Shown in pieces: positions 1 to 11,955 of a DNA stretch of 64,000 nucleotides. Position 1 is the stretch's first letter. Each line of letters opens with the position of its first letter. The notes under the pieces are model-generated. The model was not told the DNA's origin, did not search any database, and saw only the letters and a list, made by a program, of their open reading frames with translations. Origin of the DNA: Acanthosoma haemorrhoidale (taxonomy: Eukaryota; Arthropoda; Insecta; Hemiptera; Acanthosomatidae); contig OV884013.1 of the NCBI GenBank assembly GCA_930367205.1, forward strand, positions 114,223,475 to 114,287,474, written 5' to 3'. The translations under genes and the position numbers were made by a program.

Positions 1-99
1 AATGAAATATAAATATGTAGCTGCATTAAGCAAAGAAAGTCATTCACAGATCCACATACAAAAAAAACTAATATGAAGAAGTCTGTTCAAGGCATTACA

Positions 100-390
100 A
101 TATTAAATGAAAACCATTAAATTAATACAAAAATATAATGTACAATAATAAAAACGAAGGAAGATGCTAACTAAACATCTACATATGACAATATGATAAA
201 AATAGAAATGAAAATATAATATAAATAATGAATATTGAGTTCCCGAAGTAGCAAAGGTCTGTCTGGATGATGAACAGATGTTTGAATAGGAGGGTTTTGA
301 AGGTTCATAAAGATGAAGCATAGCGGATATTAGGAGGTAGAAAAATCGAGGGAGAATTTCTATCATCAACTTAAGCTGATATTCCAACAA
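100..390 (-). mobile_element. LINE-C 3' end remnant (non-LTR retrotransposon)
   Basis: Read on the minus strand this matches the plus-strand segment near 19.27-19.42 kb: both have the stretch cctcctaatatccgct, then a shared catccagacagac block. The 19-kb copy encodes the ending often seen at the C terminus of non-LTR reverse transcriptases (SLPPN after an SRSTTL stretch). Here the frame gives SNICSSSRQTFATSG and is otherwise AT-rich. It is a decayed 5'-truncated copy, not a gene. Boundaries are approximate. Confidence 0.45.
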
Positions 391-473
391 ATGCACATCT
401 TCAAGTCTAAATACATTTTACTGCTTGTTATTATCACTTTCACACTTTATTTACCTTAATTAATTATTTTTCA

Positions 474-640
474 AATTTGAAGGGAGAGAGGGACATTTGC
501 AACACTTGCAGTGCAGGCATAGCTAAATATAGAAAACATTTCAAAAGGCACCAATAGATCGATTGTGACATGCCTCAGGCATTCTTGTGCCCACATTGTT
601 CCAGAGGGTTCACATGTAAACAGACGTTCATCCTCCGTTA
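474..640 (+). pseudogene. Degenerate lola-type two-zinc-finger exon
   Basis: In one frame this reads ICNTC, then KHFKRH, an in-frame TAG, then a second finger CPHCSRGF ending ILR and a TAG where the next finger histidine would be expected. The layout (C2HC-like first finger, then a linker, then FLCPHC) is the same as the intact exon at 2777-2976 and as lola alternative 3' exons in insects. Several AG dinucleotides at about 480-490 could be acceptors, so I cannot fix the start. Two stops in the finger region make it a pseudo-exon, unless assembly errors or an allele explain them. It lies about 2.1 kb upstream of the intact exon on the same strand, so local exon duplication followed by decay is the simplest inference. 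Confidence 0.5.
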
Positions 641-759
641 GTTTAATAAATACATTTTATGAAAATAAATAATAATAAATAATTTGTTCTTAAATCCATT
701 TAAGTAAGATGAAAAAACAATACAATTTAATCCAATCAACAAAGTAGCAGTAGTCAGTC

Positions 760-1170
760 AGCAGATGTTATTTTTTGTTTGTTTTGTAGAAATTTATCTT
801 TGGGATCCCAAGGTCTTAGCATTTCTCAGTACTGCAGTGAGCTTAAATGCCTCTATCATTCTTATCATTGCCTGTACATTTTATAATCTTTCCTTGTATC
901 AACTTATTCTAACCGCCCTCCTTCATATATTACTTAACCACTTCAATTTTTATCATCAGTTCACACTCATTTCATATGTTGACGCCCTTCGGATCTGTAG
1001 CTTTCAATAGATCTTCCGTTATTCTATCATCTGTCTGGAATTCCATTCCTTCTAACATCCAGCATACTCATACCTTTCCTATGTTCAAATCTCCCAGCTT
1101 TTCAGTAATCTCTTATCACACCAATGTCCCACTCCTATCCCATAATATTTTGTTTTTTCTTCCATTAATT
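760..1170 (+). mobile_element. Non-LTR retrotransposon 3' remnant
   Basis: Two overlapping short frames cover this stretch. The second contains SSVWNSIPSNIQ followed by TFPMFKS, which fits the usual C-terminal signature of non-LTR RT proteins (LWNSLP..I...SF..FK). The upstream frame is hydrophobic and broken. It is a 5'-truncated, frameshifted relic; clade not assignable. Confidence 0.4.
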
Positions 1171-2776
1171 TAAGTATTTATTTTTGAAATTATGGTATTA
1201 AGTTTTCTTTTATTAGTATCATTTATAAATTAGAAAATAATTGAGGCTCAAAACCCAAATTTGTACTTCCTGTAATAATTCTAAGGGAAATGGACAGTAT
1301 AAGGGCCAGATTTCACTGTATATTTTAATTTGGCCAATAATCTTTATAGACATATTTGATATAAAAATGACTTGTGGAACTGTATTTAACCCTGTAAGGA
1401 TCTCTTTACTTATAAATAGTTCACTAATGTTAATGTTAGCTATCAACATTTGTATGTAATAGAAATAAAAGGTGACAATGGGAGGGGAAGGGTCAGTTGT
1501 GAGAGCTTAAAGAAACAAAAGCGCTGAACCGATCGTATAGAAGTCACCCACAACCTCATATGCATCACAAACTTCTGACCAATCCCCTCTCTTCTCTAGT
1601 CGAAAGAACCTTGTCTTTTTTATTTGCAATCTCCATTGCTTCCTTCCCTTTACTGTCAGTGAGCTACTATTCCCATAATGTAGCTGCTGACCTCCTGTTT
1701 TAATAACTAATGTAATTCTCCCAAGCAAGAGTGACACCTTTGAGAAGATCCTATAGGCCAGGGCAAGAGGTTAAAGTTTTTGGCAAAAGTTTTAAAAAAC
1801 GTTTCGACAATGGCTGATAAAACTTCTCGTTTTTTTTTTATTAAAAATACTTCATTTTATTCGTTAACCATCTTGTATGTAGCCTTTTAAAAAAAAAAAA
1901 AATTAGTAACGAAAACATTGGCATAAAACCCCTATTAAAACTTGCTTTCAACTTATTAAATTTCTTCTGCGGTTCTTAAAACTTAATTTTTGCATTACCG
2001 TCTTTTATATGTCCTTATCCATAGGAGGAAAAAATTAGAACTTCTGAGCTAAACAGTCCCCACTTCTTTCATGTTAAACTTTTTTTCTGTACTCCTCCGT
2101 TGTTTTTTAACCAAAGCTTAACAAATTATTTTGAGATGTGCTATAATTTCAAAATTTCAGACTGATTGAATCATTTTCATTAGCACTAATGTATAACACT
2201 CATACCTAAATAAAAGTAGTGCCTCCCTCTTCAGATTTGGCAATTATAAACATTCAGTTCAAATATATAATTGTAAACAAATTTGCCATCCTTAATTAAT
2301 ATTGAAACCTCTGATGACTAATGATGAAACAGTAAAATGAAACTAAAACAATTACCGAACCATGTTGGGAGAATGGAGAAATGTCCATGATGACAAGATG
2401 AAATGAATTGTCACTCTCGCTTGGGAGACCCGCAGTCACTACTATACACTAAGATAATCCTCATAATATTCTCTATGGATTATATTTTCTTTATTTAATA
2501 ATTTTTCATACTTGAAGAAAATGTATATATTTAATTGGTGTGTTTGTAGAGTGCTATAAAGCTGGCGACTGGCTAGGAACAGAACACATAAACAGGGGAC
2601 TATCACTAAACAGCTGATTACAGGTTAAATGTTCCCATCCCATGCAGCAAGCATGACCAATGTCTGCTGTTGATCTGTTCATGTGCTCTGTTGCAAGCCA
2701 GACCACTAGCTTAAGAGTAAATGACAATAAAAACACAGTACATTTTTGTGACTTGGTTTTACGATTTTGTTTTTAG
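1171..2776. other. AT-rich interval, no gene recognised
   Basis: Only short chance frames and homopolymer runs are visible. The run upstream of 2776 ends in a T-rich tract and TTTTTAG, the splice acceptor of the zinc-finger exon. Nothing else is supported. Confidence 0.5.
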
Positions 2777-2976
2777 GGACATTGTGGGCTAGGCATTACT
2801 GTCCAAACTGCTCACGATCATACAAGCACAGGCACCATCTCCTGAGGCACTTTAAACTGTGTGGACAACCACCGGCTTTTCGATGTCAAAATTGCAATAA
2901 AGCGTTTCACCGCAAAGATGTCCTTCAGAATCATTTTGTATCACAGCATCCATATGTTAATAACCCTATTATTTGA
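2777..2976 (+). CDS. lola: lola-type alternative 3'-terminal exon with two zinc fingers
   Basis: The exon follows a pyrimidine-rich acceptor (tttttag at 2770-2776) and stays open to a TGA at 2974-2976, encoding about 65 residues. The first finger is YCPNCSRSYKHRHHLLRHF then LC, a C2HC arrangement. The second is FRCQNC, KAFHRKDVLQ, NHFVSQH, a C2H2 finger. A terminal exon holding a C2HC plus C2H2 pair is characteristic of longitudinals lacking (lola), where one of many alternative 3' exons is spliced to a common BTB exon and sets DNA-binding specificity in the nucleus. The codon at the junction takes one base from the upstream exon (phase 1). The common 5' exons are not in this window. Other insect BTB zinc-finger genes use similar exons, so lola is a strong family match, not proof. 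Confidence 0.65.
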
Positions 2977-3047
2977 AGTGGTTCTATCATCTCTTTACTA
3001 AAACATACCTCAAATTTCAGTCGTTAAAAAAGTCATGCAATTGATAA

Positions 3048-3063
3048 AATAAAATCTAATAAA
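3048..3063 (+). promoter_or_regulatory. Candidate polyadenylation signals
   Basis: Two AATAAA hexamers (3048-3053 and 3058-3063) lie 72-87 bases after the stop of the zinc-finger exon, in the right place to end its transcript. In AT-rich DNA such hexamers are common, so support is positional. Confidence 0.4.
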
Positions 3064-6000
3064 ATGTTAATAGTATTTGTATTTCATGTTATGGTTTGCC
3101 TGATGAAATAGAGTGAGAAAATCTATTCTAATATATTAGTTAGGGTACAACTTCAGCACATTTAACGAGATAAGATGTGAAACACATAAAATAAAATGAA
3201 GTTAGGTACAATAAGGAAAAATTTAAATCAAAGCTGAAAGGGAAAAAAAAAAGCTGTGGATGGCTTCTCATTGACTTAGTTTTATCTAGGATAAATTATG
3301 ACAACAGAAAATTTATTTTTTGCTTCTTAATTTGTTAGTGTTTTGTAAAAGGAAATGGAAAATAGACTCAATTGTTTTGTTTTTTCCGTAAAAGTTAGGT
3401 ATACTATTGTTTTTAATCTTCAATTTGTTCTGACTCAATCCTATCCAATAAAAGTCAGTCAAATTATAAATACACATGTATAAACTTGTAAACCTAAATT
3501 TACTACATAATTTATTGAATGTTTATGTTTAAGTATTATGTTTTTATAATGCTAAAGTTTATAGCTTATATTGAGTTTATTATGAGTATATAATGCAAAT
3601 ATAAGTGTGTAAGTTATTTATTGTACCAATTTATTTTAATGTTCTTTTTAATTGGAGATAATTAAATAGTGATTTATGTTAATCTTCTATTATATCATTG
3701 GGATGTACCTCAAGAAGTATAAGTCGTTTTAAAAATTAAAAATAATTTACTAATTACAGAATTAAATTTAATATAAAAAAAAGTGTCAGATTATACTAAG
3801 AATCGTTTAGTATTTCCCATTAGCACTGTTAAGAATTGCTGTATCTTCTGGTAATCGATAAAAGAAAAAGACAATGGTTTATGGATGCAGTGGTCTATTT
3901 CTGAGACACTTATATTTTATTAAATTTGACTATGAATGGCAATCAAAATACTTAAACATTGATTATTAAAGACATTATTAAAGTTGTTCTTTCTTTTGTT
4001 ATGCTATATTAAAAAAAACAATAAAGATTTTATTTCGTTTACAATATTTTTCTTTTCTCCATGTGTACTTCAAGTTGTAGGTTCTGTTTTAAATATCTAT
4101 AGTTTTTAAGCTAACCCACTTAATATGATGGGAGTACTAGTTATTTTTGAATTGAAAAATATTATTTGACTTTAAAGCAGCTCATCCCAGCTGTCTAAAC
4201 TATTCTGGACCTGATCCAAACATACAGAGAATGTCGAAATGGTCTTCATATTAAAATATAAAGAGGTAATATTTCCTTTTGCCAAACTAATATATATATC
4301 AATTCACATACTGATTCACCTCATTTAAGCAAGTTAATTGTAACAATAATTCTAAATCTTAATCTTTCATTTAGCACTAGGCAAGAATATACAAATATAT
4401 AAGATAGAAATTATTACACGGCTTATTAACGGGCCCCCGGAGGTAGATGAGTTTGTTACATTTAGGTTCTGGTCCTATGTGATTTGTTATTGTATTATCG
4501 GGCAACTTAGCTCTTCTGCGTCTCTGTTATATGATGGGCATTCACTGGGTTGGAGAAAAACCCCTCGGTTAAACCCATCCTAAATATAACAATAAATTAG
4601 CATGCAGTCGAAATCATTTACATCTCTACGTCAGAGCATGTAGTCCGCAAAATAATCATTTTGTTTGACGAGGCTGGATGCTTGGTTTAAGGTTTTATGT
4701 TTTCCGACCATGCTATTGACCCCTTCTCCTCCTCTCCAATACAACCATTTGCTGGGAAACAACCTCATCCTTATCCATTCTGCATGGAACACCCTTAACC
4801 GAAAATTTTGGTCCTCTATGTGTTATAGTAGTATAATTTTTTATAAAATATGTTGCTATATGTTAAGCAGTGCGTTATGGAATAATTAAATCATTTTTTT
4901 CACATTTCACCTGACATATTAATTTATAATTTCATTTTAACTTTCTAAACGAAATATGCCAATATAACATTGCACCAAATGAAGTGTGTGGTGTATAGTT
5001 ATTTAATTGTTCCCTTAGCTAGTAGTGAAGAAGAATGTTTCCACACAAGTTAAGCACAGCCACTCATCAGAATCATTTTAAAATATGTACAAACAAAACA
5101 GACCTTCAAACAGAATTTTATGTCTTTTTATCGAAGGCATTTACTGTTTAAATTTCTCTCAGACGAACGGTAAATTTGCCCAAATAAGATGAGAGAACAC
5201 ACAAAACCATGCAAAGAAATAACACCACAAAAACTGTTCCAAGTTCTTATTGTAAAAGCAAAAAACAATAAATCCATTTAAGAAGAAGTAGGAAGTAGAT
5301 AAAAAAAAAAAATATATTAACAAATTCTAATAAATAATTAAAATAATTCTTGGTCATACAACAAATATTTCTTTACCAGTGTAGATGTTCCTCTCTTTGA
5401 ATTGTAAAAACCCTTGGGCATCGCTCAGTTATTAAGGTGATGTTTTTCCGATCTTACGATCATCAGTTCCAATGACCATTATAACAATTACAATTGAAAT
5501 AACCTTCTGATGTAGGTATTTAAAGGCATTTCCTGGCCTATTGTAAATAATTATTTATGTGTTAGTTTAAAAAATCGCCATTGTATATAGTATAGGAGCA
5601 ACAGGGCTAGGTAGCTTACCAAAATGTCGCCTCGAGGATTTTATAGTAATTGCAATTCTTAATGAAAAATTTAAATTAAAAAAAAACGGTGAACTTGGTA
5701 AAGGAATTAAATTTGGATAAAGATTAAGAATGTTCATTATTTATTTTGGCTTCTTCTGAGTAAACGAAGCCTAACTCCAATTGATGAAAATAAGTATCAA
5801 GAGCCTGTTCATTAAAACAAAAATCTCAAATGAATTGTTTTGAAATTTTAATGGAAAGATGTATGTGTGTGTTCTGAATGTTTCTTGCTATAAACTGTTC
5901 TTCGTGTAGCAGGAATTCACTTCCCCCATAGTAATCCCAAAGTTATTTGCTGAGGCACAGGCTCTCGCAAAACTTATACATATATGTACTTATTTTTCCT

Positions 6001-6583
6001 TTTTTTTTTGAGAATAAAAATTATATTTTTTTAATATCAAAATATATATATATGGTTGTAGTAGGCTAAACAGCTTTAAAAACTATTTGAAGACCTATTC
6101 AAAAACTGTGTCTAGTTGTTGTCTTTTTTTAATTTTGACTCCCTTCGGTAAACTAAAACTTAATTGAATTATGTTAAAGTTGCTGTAAGGCTCCTAGTAG
6201 GTTTAAGTTTACTCTCCATCCTTTCAAAGCTACTACTAATTCTGCGCTTTTACTACGTGAATAACATCTTCCTGTTAAACATAATTATATTATTTTGTAA
6301 ACACCTTTCATTATTTTTTCAAAGGTATCAATTCGAATAAGATAAAATGAATTAAATATTAAGAACCCTTCAAGAAATTGAAATCTTCCAAATAATTGAG
6401 ATAAATTGTTTTCTAGTCAAAGGCATTGCCTTTGTGTATAATACAGTATTATGTTGTATGTATAATTTGTTTAACTTATATTGTATAAGTTAAATTATAT
6501 TCATTGGCAGTGACTATTTGTAGCTATGTTAACTATATTAACAAGACAAATGTTAAAGTGTGGATAAAAATTAAACTACTTAC
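3064..6583. other. AT-rich interval between lola-type exon and last visible Nhe2 exon
   Basis: No exon could be supported on either strand. The missing 3' exon(s) of the minus-strand exchanger gene could lie here or left of the window, but no continuation after residue 607 was recognised. At about 4.44-4.86 kb a less AT-rich patch contains SAWNTLNRKF in one plus-strand frame, weakly like a LINE C terminus. Confidence 0.4.
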
Positions 6584-6691
6584 GTGATGGATGCGCTGTG
6601 AATGTTATCCCGCTTTCCCAGTCGTCACGTCCATTTCTTTTCCTCTTATCATCTTCGTTTTCTGCTTCTTGTATAACTTCTTCGAGATAGT
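6584..6691 (-). CDS. Nhe2: Nhe2 exon: distal cytosolic tail (last one found)
   Basis: On the minus strand a TATAG acceptor precedes 108 bases that encode an acidic/basic helix (EEVIQEAENEDDKRKRN) followed by DDWESGITFTAHPS, a short motif typical of insect Nhe2 tails. A GTAAGT donor follows at 6583-6578, so the protein continues. Entry phase is 1 and exit phase is 1, matching the exon at 6774-6840. These are about residues 572-607 of the assembled fragment. This cytosolic part is the regulatory tail, not the transport domain. The continuation was not found. Confidence 0.8.
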
Positions 6692-6773
6692 CTATAAAAA
6701 AAAAATTATATTTAATATCGAATATTTTACATCATTTACGTACTTTTATGTTGTTAAAATTTTAATAGCTCAC

Positions 6774-6840
6774 CATGGCTGAATTGTTTTGCTGAACCAT
6801 TTTGTTGTATTCCTGGGAAGCTGACGTGGTTTTTTCCATC
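6774..6840 (-). CDS. Nhe2: Nhe2 exon: small tail exon
   Basis: 67 bases between a TTTCAG acceptor and a GTGAGC donor on the minus strand, encoding DGKNHVSFPGIQQNGSAKQ and three more residues. It enters in phase 0 and leaves in phase 1, which is what its neighbours require. The sequence is polar and low in motif content. Support comes mainly from splice sites and phase, so it could be alternatively used. The opposite strand carries a misleading short frame over the same bases. Confidence 0.65.
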
Positions 6841-7979
6841 CTGAAATCACACAGTTTATTCCAAACAGAGAAACGGCAAGATTGAGGAGTAATTACGGCA
6901 ACTAATTCCTCAATAATCTATTTCGTAATATGAATCCTAGTTATGTGCGTTGCTCACTTTTAAGCGTTTACTCCTTTTGTGGTGATGCCTCCTTTGGTCT
7001 CCGACCAGTCTCCTGATGTTCATGTGCATTCTGTAGTTGACTTGTGTCGTGAGATCTCTGTCGTGTACTGCATGTCTTGAGTAGCTCAAACGCCTGTGCT
7101 GCTTTTATTTCCAAACAGAACATTTCCAGGTCAGTCAAAAAGTTTATCAGTGATTAATTAATCTTTAAATAAAATAATTATAGCCTGTAAGCCTCATTGA
7201 GGTATCTTCAATAGTATGTAAAATATACCTAACTCAAATACTAATGTCTCCTAGCAGATTTTACCAAGAAAATATCTTGGCCTTTAAACTCTCAAATCCC
7301 GCGTGTTAATTAAAACTTGTAGACTATCCAAGCTGTGAAATTTTGTCTTCTGCTAACTGCTGGTTAAAGAACTACTTTTCATCAAATTGATCATTTTTGT
7401 ATTTGAGGTGTTTCCCAAGTAGGTGACTATACTTTGGGAGAAGAATCTACCCCTCACTAACAAAAAAAAAGGTGGTAATTGTCCAATTTTTAATCATCTT
7501 GAAAATAATTAATTTTTATTTGTAATTTTTATCAAAAAATTGAAATAACTCATCTTATTCTCAATGTAACTACTTAGTACAGCACCATAAATTGTTTTAA
7601 ATTCCCATATAATATTTAAATGAATTTTATACAAAATAATATTCAATTACTATAATAAAAATAACTAAATATGGCAGAAAGGTCAAAAACATTTGTACTA
7701 ATAAATAATTCTAATAATCTATTTCTATTCTCTCAAATAATTGATGTAAATATGAGTGTTACGTATACTTTTTTTAAAAGTTAATGAGTTGTAGATCCCC
7801 TTTCCACAATATAGTAATTTACTTGGTGAAGACCTAATACCCTTAGGTGACATTGCTAACTAGCACTTTACTGGTCTATGGCAATACTTAAGCAGACGTT
7901 CTGATCTTTAAAAATGCTTGAACAGTTGTATGATGTACAAAAATACTTTAAGAGCGAGCGACTGAAGTTGAGTACATAC

Positions 7980-8112
7980 CCTCCTATAAGGCTGTACCAG
8001 TTCTTCGGCAAGTAGGTGGTGTATCTTGGCATCTGTCAGATCTTTTCTTGACGGGTTGTATTCGAGCTCTTGGAGGTCAATGTTCCACGTACTCGTGTCC
8101 AGCTGAGAATAG
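7980..8112 (-). CDS. Nhe2: Nhe2 exon: conserved tail motif
   Basis: Minus-strand exon of 133 bases with a TTTTCAG acceptor and GTATGT donor. It encodes SYSQLDTSTWNIDLQELEYN and then PSRKDLTDAKIHHLLAEEL followed by VQPYRR. The KDLTDAKIHHLL block is a well-conserved segment of the cytosolic tail in insect and vertebrate plasma-membrane NHEs. It covers about residues 505-549 of the assembled fragment. Entry phase 2, exit phase 0, both consistent with the flanking exons. Confidence 0.9.
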
Positions 8113-8753
8113 CTGAAAATTGAAGATCTAATGGACATTAGTTGTTTAGTCTTGGTATTGACAATAATCGTTTATGTCATTTTGTTTCTAGTTTCATTTT
8201 ATAAATGTTGACATGGCAATCATGAAACGAGTAATTAATTAACTCCACTAAACTCAAATGTTAAAACTATTTTTTTTAACCATTTTCCTACTTCAATTAA
8301 GAAGTACATTATATTTTTAGAAATCTGTATAAATTGAATAAAGAACAGAGAAAGTGAATAAACATTATAGAGACTGAGTATGGGCCTCAGCATTATCTTA
8401 AATACTACATTTAAAGGTTATGAAAAAAATAATCCACCTTTTTAAACAAAAATAGTTAAATTATTTTTTGAACCATCTCTCTTATTAAAAATTTTGTTTG
8501 GAACAAATACAAAAAATTGTAATTGCCTACAATATTTAGAGAAAAAACAAATTATTTATTTACATCTAACATTAAATATGCTATTACTATCGTTGGCACT
8601 TAAAAATTTTGGGAATAACTTTGAATTATTGCATCAACATCTTTAACGTGTCTTTAACCATAGGGAAATTAAATTTTATATATCTTCTGAGCTGGGACTT
8701 TATATAATTTAGTTTTGGTAAATTTAATGGTAATTTCTTATAACTGCTGTTAC

Positions 8754-8966
8754 CTGCCGTTGAGGTTCCCAGTTGTGTAGTTCCTGAAGATGGCAGACAT
8801 GCTCTCTGTACCAGATATGTTTCCAATGGTTGAAGCATTCCTCCTCATGTAGTCTATTGCATCCCTCATAGCAAGCTTTGAGTACGTCTCGAGGATCTTC
8901 GGCTCGGCCCCTTGGTGGTTCCGTAATAGGTAAGGCCGTATGAACTTATTGTCGAATCTCTTGAAC
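8754..8966 (-). CDS. Nhe2: Nhe2 exon: membrane-proximal cytosolic domain
   Basis: A 213-base exon between an AACAG acceptor and a GTAACA donor. It encodes FKRFDNKFIRPYLLR, then GAEPKILETYSKLAMRDAI and an S/T/N-rich end. Basic FKRFDNK..RP.L sequence followed by EP.I...Y.KL....A is the usual membrane-proximal tail of this family, the region where calcineurin-homologous protein (CHP) and phosphoinositides bind in vertebrate NHEs; the binding is known for the family and not shown here. Entry phase 2, exit phase 2. Confidence 0.9.
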
Positions 8967-9189
8967 CTGTTAAAAAATATTATGAATTTGTTTTAGAAAA
9001 TGTAATAATATTATTTATGCAGTTTTGCTTTTATGAACTCAGAATCTTTGTATCGTGAAGCAGCCATTCTAATCTCCATAACAAATATAACAGCCCTATT
9101 TATAAAAATAAGCTTCAAAATGTAATGTTAGTTCTTAGTTGTTTATTGTAAAGTAGATAATGTAATACGCATATTAATAATTGTGGGCA

Positions 9190-9490
9190 AGGTCCGAAGT
9201 ACTCAACAGTCCCACCCTATTGACCCGCAGGCTTCGTTATAGACTCATCTTCCCACACTTAGACTATCACTCCCTTCCCTGTGTACGATGGGCTTGCAGT
9301 AACCTTAGAAAGAAAAGGATAAACAAGTGATAGATTCGCTCTCGGATGCCCTAGAGATTATATTATCAACCCTTTTAATTGAAAATTTTAGCGAGTACCC
9401 TCGCGAATAACCCACTTTATGTTAAATAAATGTTTGTTCTTAGGGAACATAGTCCTAGCATAATAAAATTATTATTATTATTATATAAAT
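9190..9490 (+). mobile_element. Decayed non-LTR RT C-terminal fragment with ATT tail
   Basis: One plus-strand frame reads RLRYRLIFPHLDYHSLP followed by VRWACSNLRKKR, resembling the thumb/connection region of CR1- or jockey-like RTs (LIFPHLDYC..V). Frameshifts and stops follow and the piece ends in an ATT repeat near 9470. It sits in the intron between two Nhe2 exons. Confidence 0.4.
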
Positions 9491-9510
9491 GTAAAAAAAT
9501 TATTACTCAC

Positions 9511-9581
9511 TTGTCCCTGAGATGATGGTTGCCATGGTGGCCTAAGATGTCTTCAATCCCTGTCATTACATGATCCATAAA
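9511..9581 (-). CDS. Nhe2: Nhe2 exon: short juxtamembrane exon
   Basis: A 71-base exon with TTTTAG acceptor and GTGAGT donor. It encodes FMDHVMTGIEDILGHHGNHH and then LRD, ending within a lysine codon completed by the next exon (AA|G). The DH...GIED..GH.G.H pattern is highly conserved just after the last transmembrane segment of SLC9A1-5 proteins. Enters in phase 0, leaves in phase 2. Confidence 0.9.
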
Positions 9582-9839
9582 CTAAAAGAAAAAAAACATT
9601 ACTGTGGACAAAATTACTGCATCACTTTGTTTATTCATTTTTTTGTTAATCTAAAAAAACATTTTACTGCCCTTTAATACTGTTTATTAATTAGTTTCAT
9701 TAAATTCAATCTTTAATTAATGAGAAAAAAAAATTTATATTGGAAAATACAGAACCCCCAAAAATTTAAACAATTAAAAAAAACCATTTTATTATAATCA
9801 TATTAAAGAAAAACCTTAGAATAACATTTCCTTGTTTAA

Positions 9840-10350
9840 AAGTGTATTAAGAAGGATCAAAATTGATGGTATACCGATTGATCGTAACACTGAGGATCAT
9901 AGTGTTAGCTACTTTGGCGAATATCTGGACACATGAACTTGGAAACTAATCATAACGTTTAAACTATAACAAGCTAACTGATGGCTATTACAGCCATACC
10001 TGCTCATCAACAGACACACATCACTAAAACGTATTTGTATGACATTACTTTACAAGACACTCATATTACCAACACTCACTTACGCCTGTCCTGTACGATA
10101 TCGCACTAGCGAGTCTACCAGGACAAGGATTCATACACTATAATACTCTGGCGTAGCACTGGCCATACCACCGTTCATCAGGAATACCCAAATTCATTTA
10201 GAATCGGAAATGCCCCCAATATCTGAATGCATAGAAGAACTTACAAAGAGATATTTTGACCACCTGCAATCTTCAACCTTGCCATCAATTACCTTCAGGG
10301 GCAGTCTCTTTCTAGCTTGGCCAACCTATCCAGCAGACTCAACTGAAGCC
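9840..10350 (+). mobile_element. Decayed jockey-like RT fragment
   Basis: Broken plus-strand frames include TLILPTLTYACPV, a common motif after the RT palm in jockey-like LINEs, then an R-rich stretch. Several stops and frameshifts interrupt it. It lies in the intron downstream of the exon at 11144-11233. Confidence 0.45.
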
Positions 10351-10566
10351 AATAATCTATCAAGACCTTTAAATTAATTTTTTTTTTTTTTTGAAAAATT
10401 TGTCTAAAATACTAAATAGTATTTAAACAATGACAACAAATAAAAATCAATATATAGGTTTAAATCAGGATTAAGAGTACAGTAATGTATCATTAAATTG
10501 TTTAAAAATTTTAAATTATTACTTTGATGGGCTAAGAAGGCAAGAAGTGAATATACTTCTATATAA

Positions 10567-10570
<4 letters not shown>

Positions 10571-10612
<42 letters not shown>
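10571..10612. repeat. (TA)n microsatellite
   Basis: About 21 uninterrupted TA dinucleotides inside a long intron. Confidence 0.95.
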
Positions 10613-10615
<3 letters not shown>

Positions 10616-11143
10616 CATCTGAGAAAATAATGATGAATTTAAAGGAATTTATGTATACTATTAAAATTAAAATAACAAGAAATAATGAACTTTACTTTAA
10701 TTAGAGCAGCTACAGGCGAAGTTGGAAATATTCTATACTCTTAAACATAAATTAAGCAATGTTTTATCTGAACTTTTTAGTAAAATGCTTATTTATTATT
10801 TATGTATAACTTTTATATAATATTTATTCTTCTGAGCCAACTTATGTTTCAACTCTTCTTTGATCTGTGTTTCAGTTGTTATTTATGTGAATTTTCATTT
10901 ATTTTATAGTTTTTTAAACTCATTAAAATATTTATTACATTATATTTATATTGTTTGTTTTTTCTTTTGAAAATATTAATTTTTTTTGTTAAATGCACTT
11001 CAGTCAATAAAAGGAAAAAATCCTGACAAATATTTTCATCCAACCATTAAATCCAACCCACAACTGACAGAGACCAAAATAAACAATATTCTTATAAATT
11101 TTAGATGTTTTTTTTTTTTTTAGGAATATTGATCAAAACTTAC

Positions 11144-11233
11144 TTTCTCGTGAATCCTTTCGTTCATTGTTGGCTTCCTCTTCTCACCTCGCTTGACGTT
11201 AAGGATTTTCACAAGAGGTTTTATGGTTATCCC
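11144..11233 (-). CDS. Nhe2: Nhe2 exon: end of exchanger domain
   Basis: A 90-base phase 0/phase 0 exon with a TTTACAG acceptor and GTAAGT donor. It encodes GITIKPLVKILNVKRGEKRK and then PTMNERIHEK. G.TI.PLV..L.VK is the conserved end of the last transmembrane segment in SLC9A1-5 exchangers, and TMNERIHEK is a close match to what I recall of Drosophila Nhe2, which is why I use that symbol. It is about residues 381-410 of the assembled fragment. Confidence 0.93.
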
Positions 11234-11354
11234 CTGTAAAATAAGTTGGTAAAACATTAAGCTATGTTGATTTAAAATGTAACATCGCTCAGAACATACA
11301 GATGAAGTTCTTTTATCTGTGAATGATTGGAATAGCCCATAGTAAAGTATAGAA

Positions 11355-11475
11355 TCAAATTTTGTATTTATTAGCCAAGGAAAGCAGACAATAACAGGGC
11401 AAGGACTGAAATTTTAGATGCCCCAATATCCGGCCAGGTGCTATTCCAACTGAGCCATCCCTGTCAAAAAGGAAG
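11355..11475 (-). repeat. tRNA-derived SINE-like fragment
   Basis: On the minus strand this reads GGGATGGCTCAGTTGGAATA then a degenerate B-box region, resembling the A and B boxes of a pol III promoter. The same head occurs near 15249 and 20465. The anticodon region is not tRNA-like enough for a functional tRNA. Confidence 0.45.
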
Positions 11476-11955
11476 CCGAATACATATTCAATTTCACTAC
11501 CTGGACTCTCAAATCGGCTCTCCATAACATCACCAGATTGACAATCTTAAAATGTAGTCTATATAAATTATCCGAGAGCTCATTTTCTGTTGACAGTATT
11601 ATCTAAGTGACAGTATCAAATATTTAGCATATGCTGACAGTACATTAATAATTACAAATTTAGTTATTAGCGAAATAAAAAATAAAAAGCTAATGAGCTC
11701 TTGATAAATTTAAAGAGGCTACATTGTTGAAAGATTGTTACTCTACCGTAATGTGAGACATAATCACTCTAAATTGTAGAAAAATCGACAAGGATACTGA
11801 TTAGAAAGGGATGGATCATTGGGAAGAGCACCTGGCCAGAAATCAGGAGGTGCCATAAATTTAATATTTTGAACGGTAAACTTTGAAAGTGTCATTGAGA
11901 AGGAAATATTCTCTTAAGGGAGGAAGAAATGTGATTATGAAAATTCCATTATCCA

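Noticed and set aside
2554..2736. 60-codon minus-strand frame as the Nhe2 C-terminal exon
   Set aside because: No similarity to Nhe2 tails and no acceptor in the required phase was seen.
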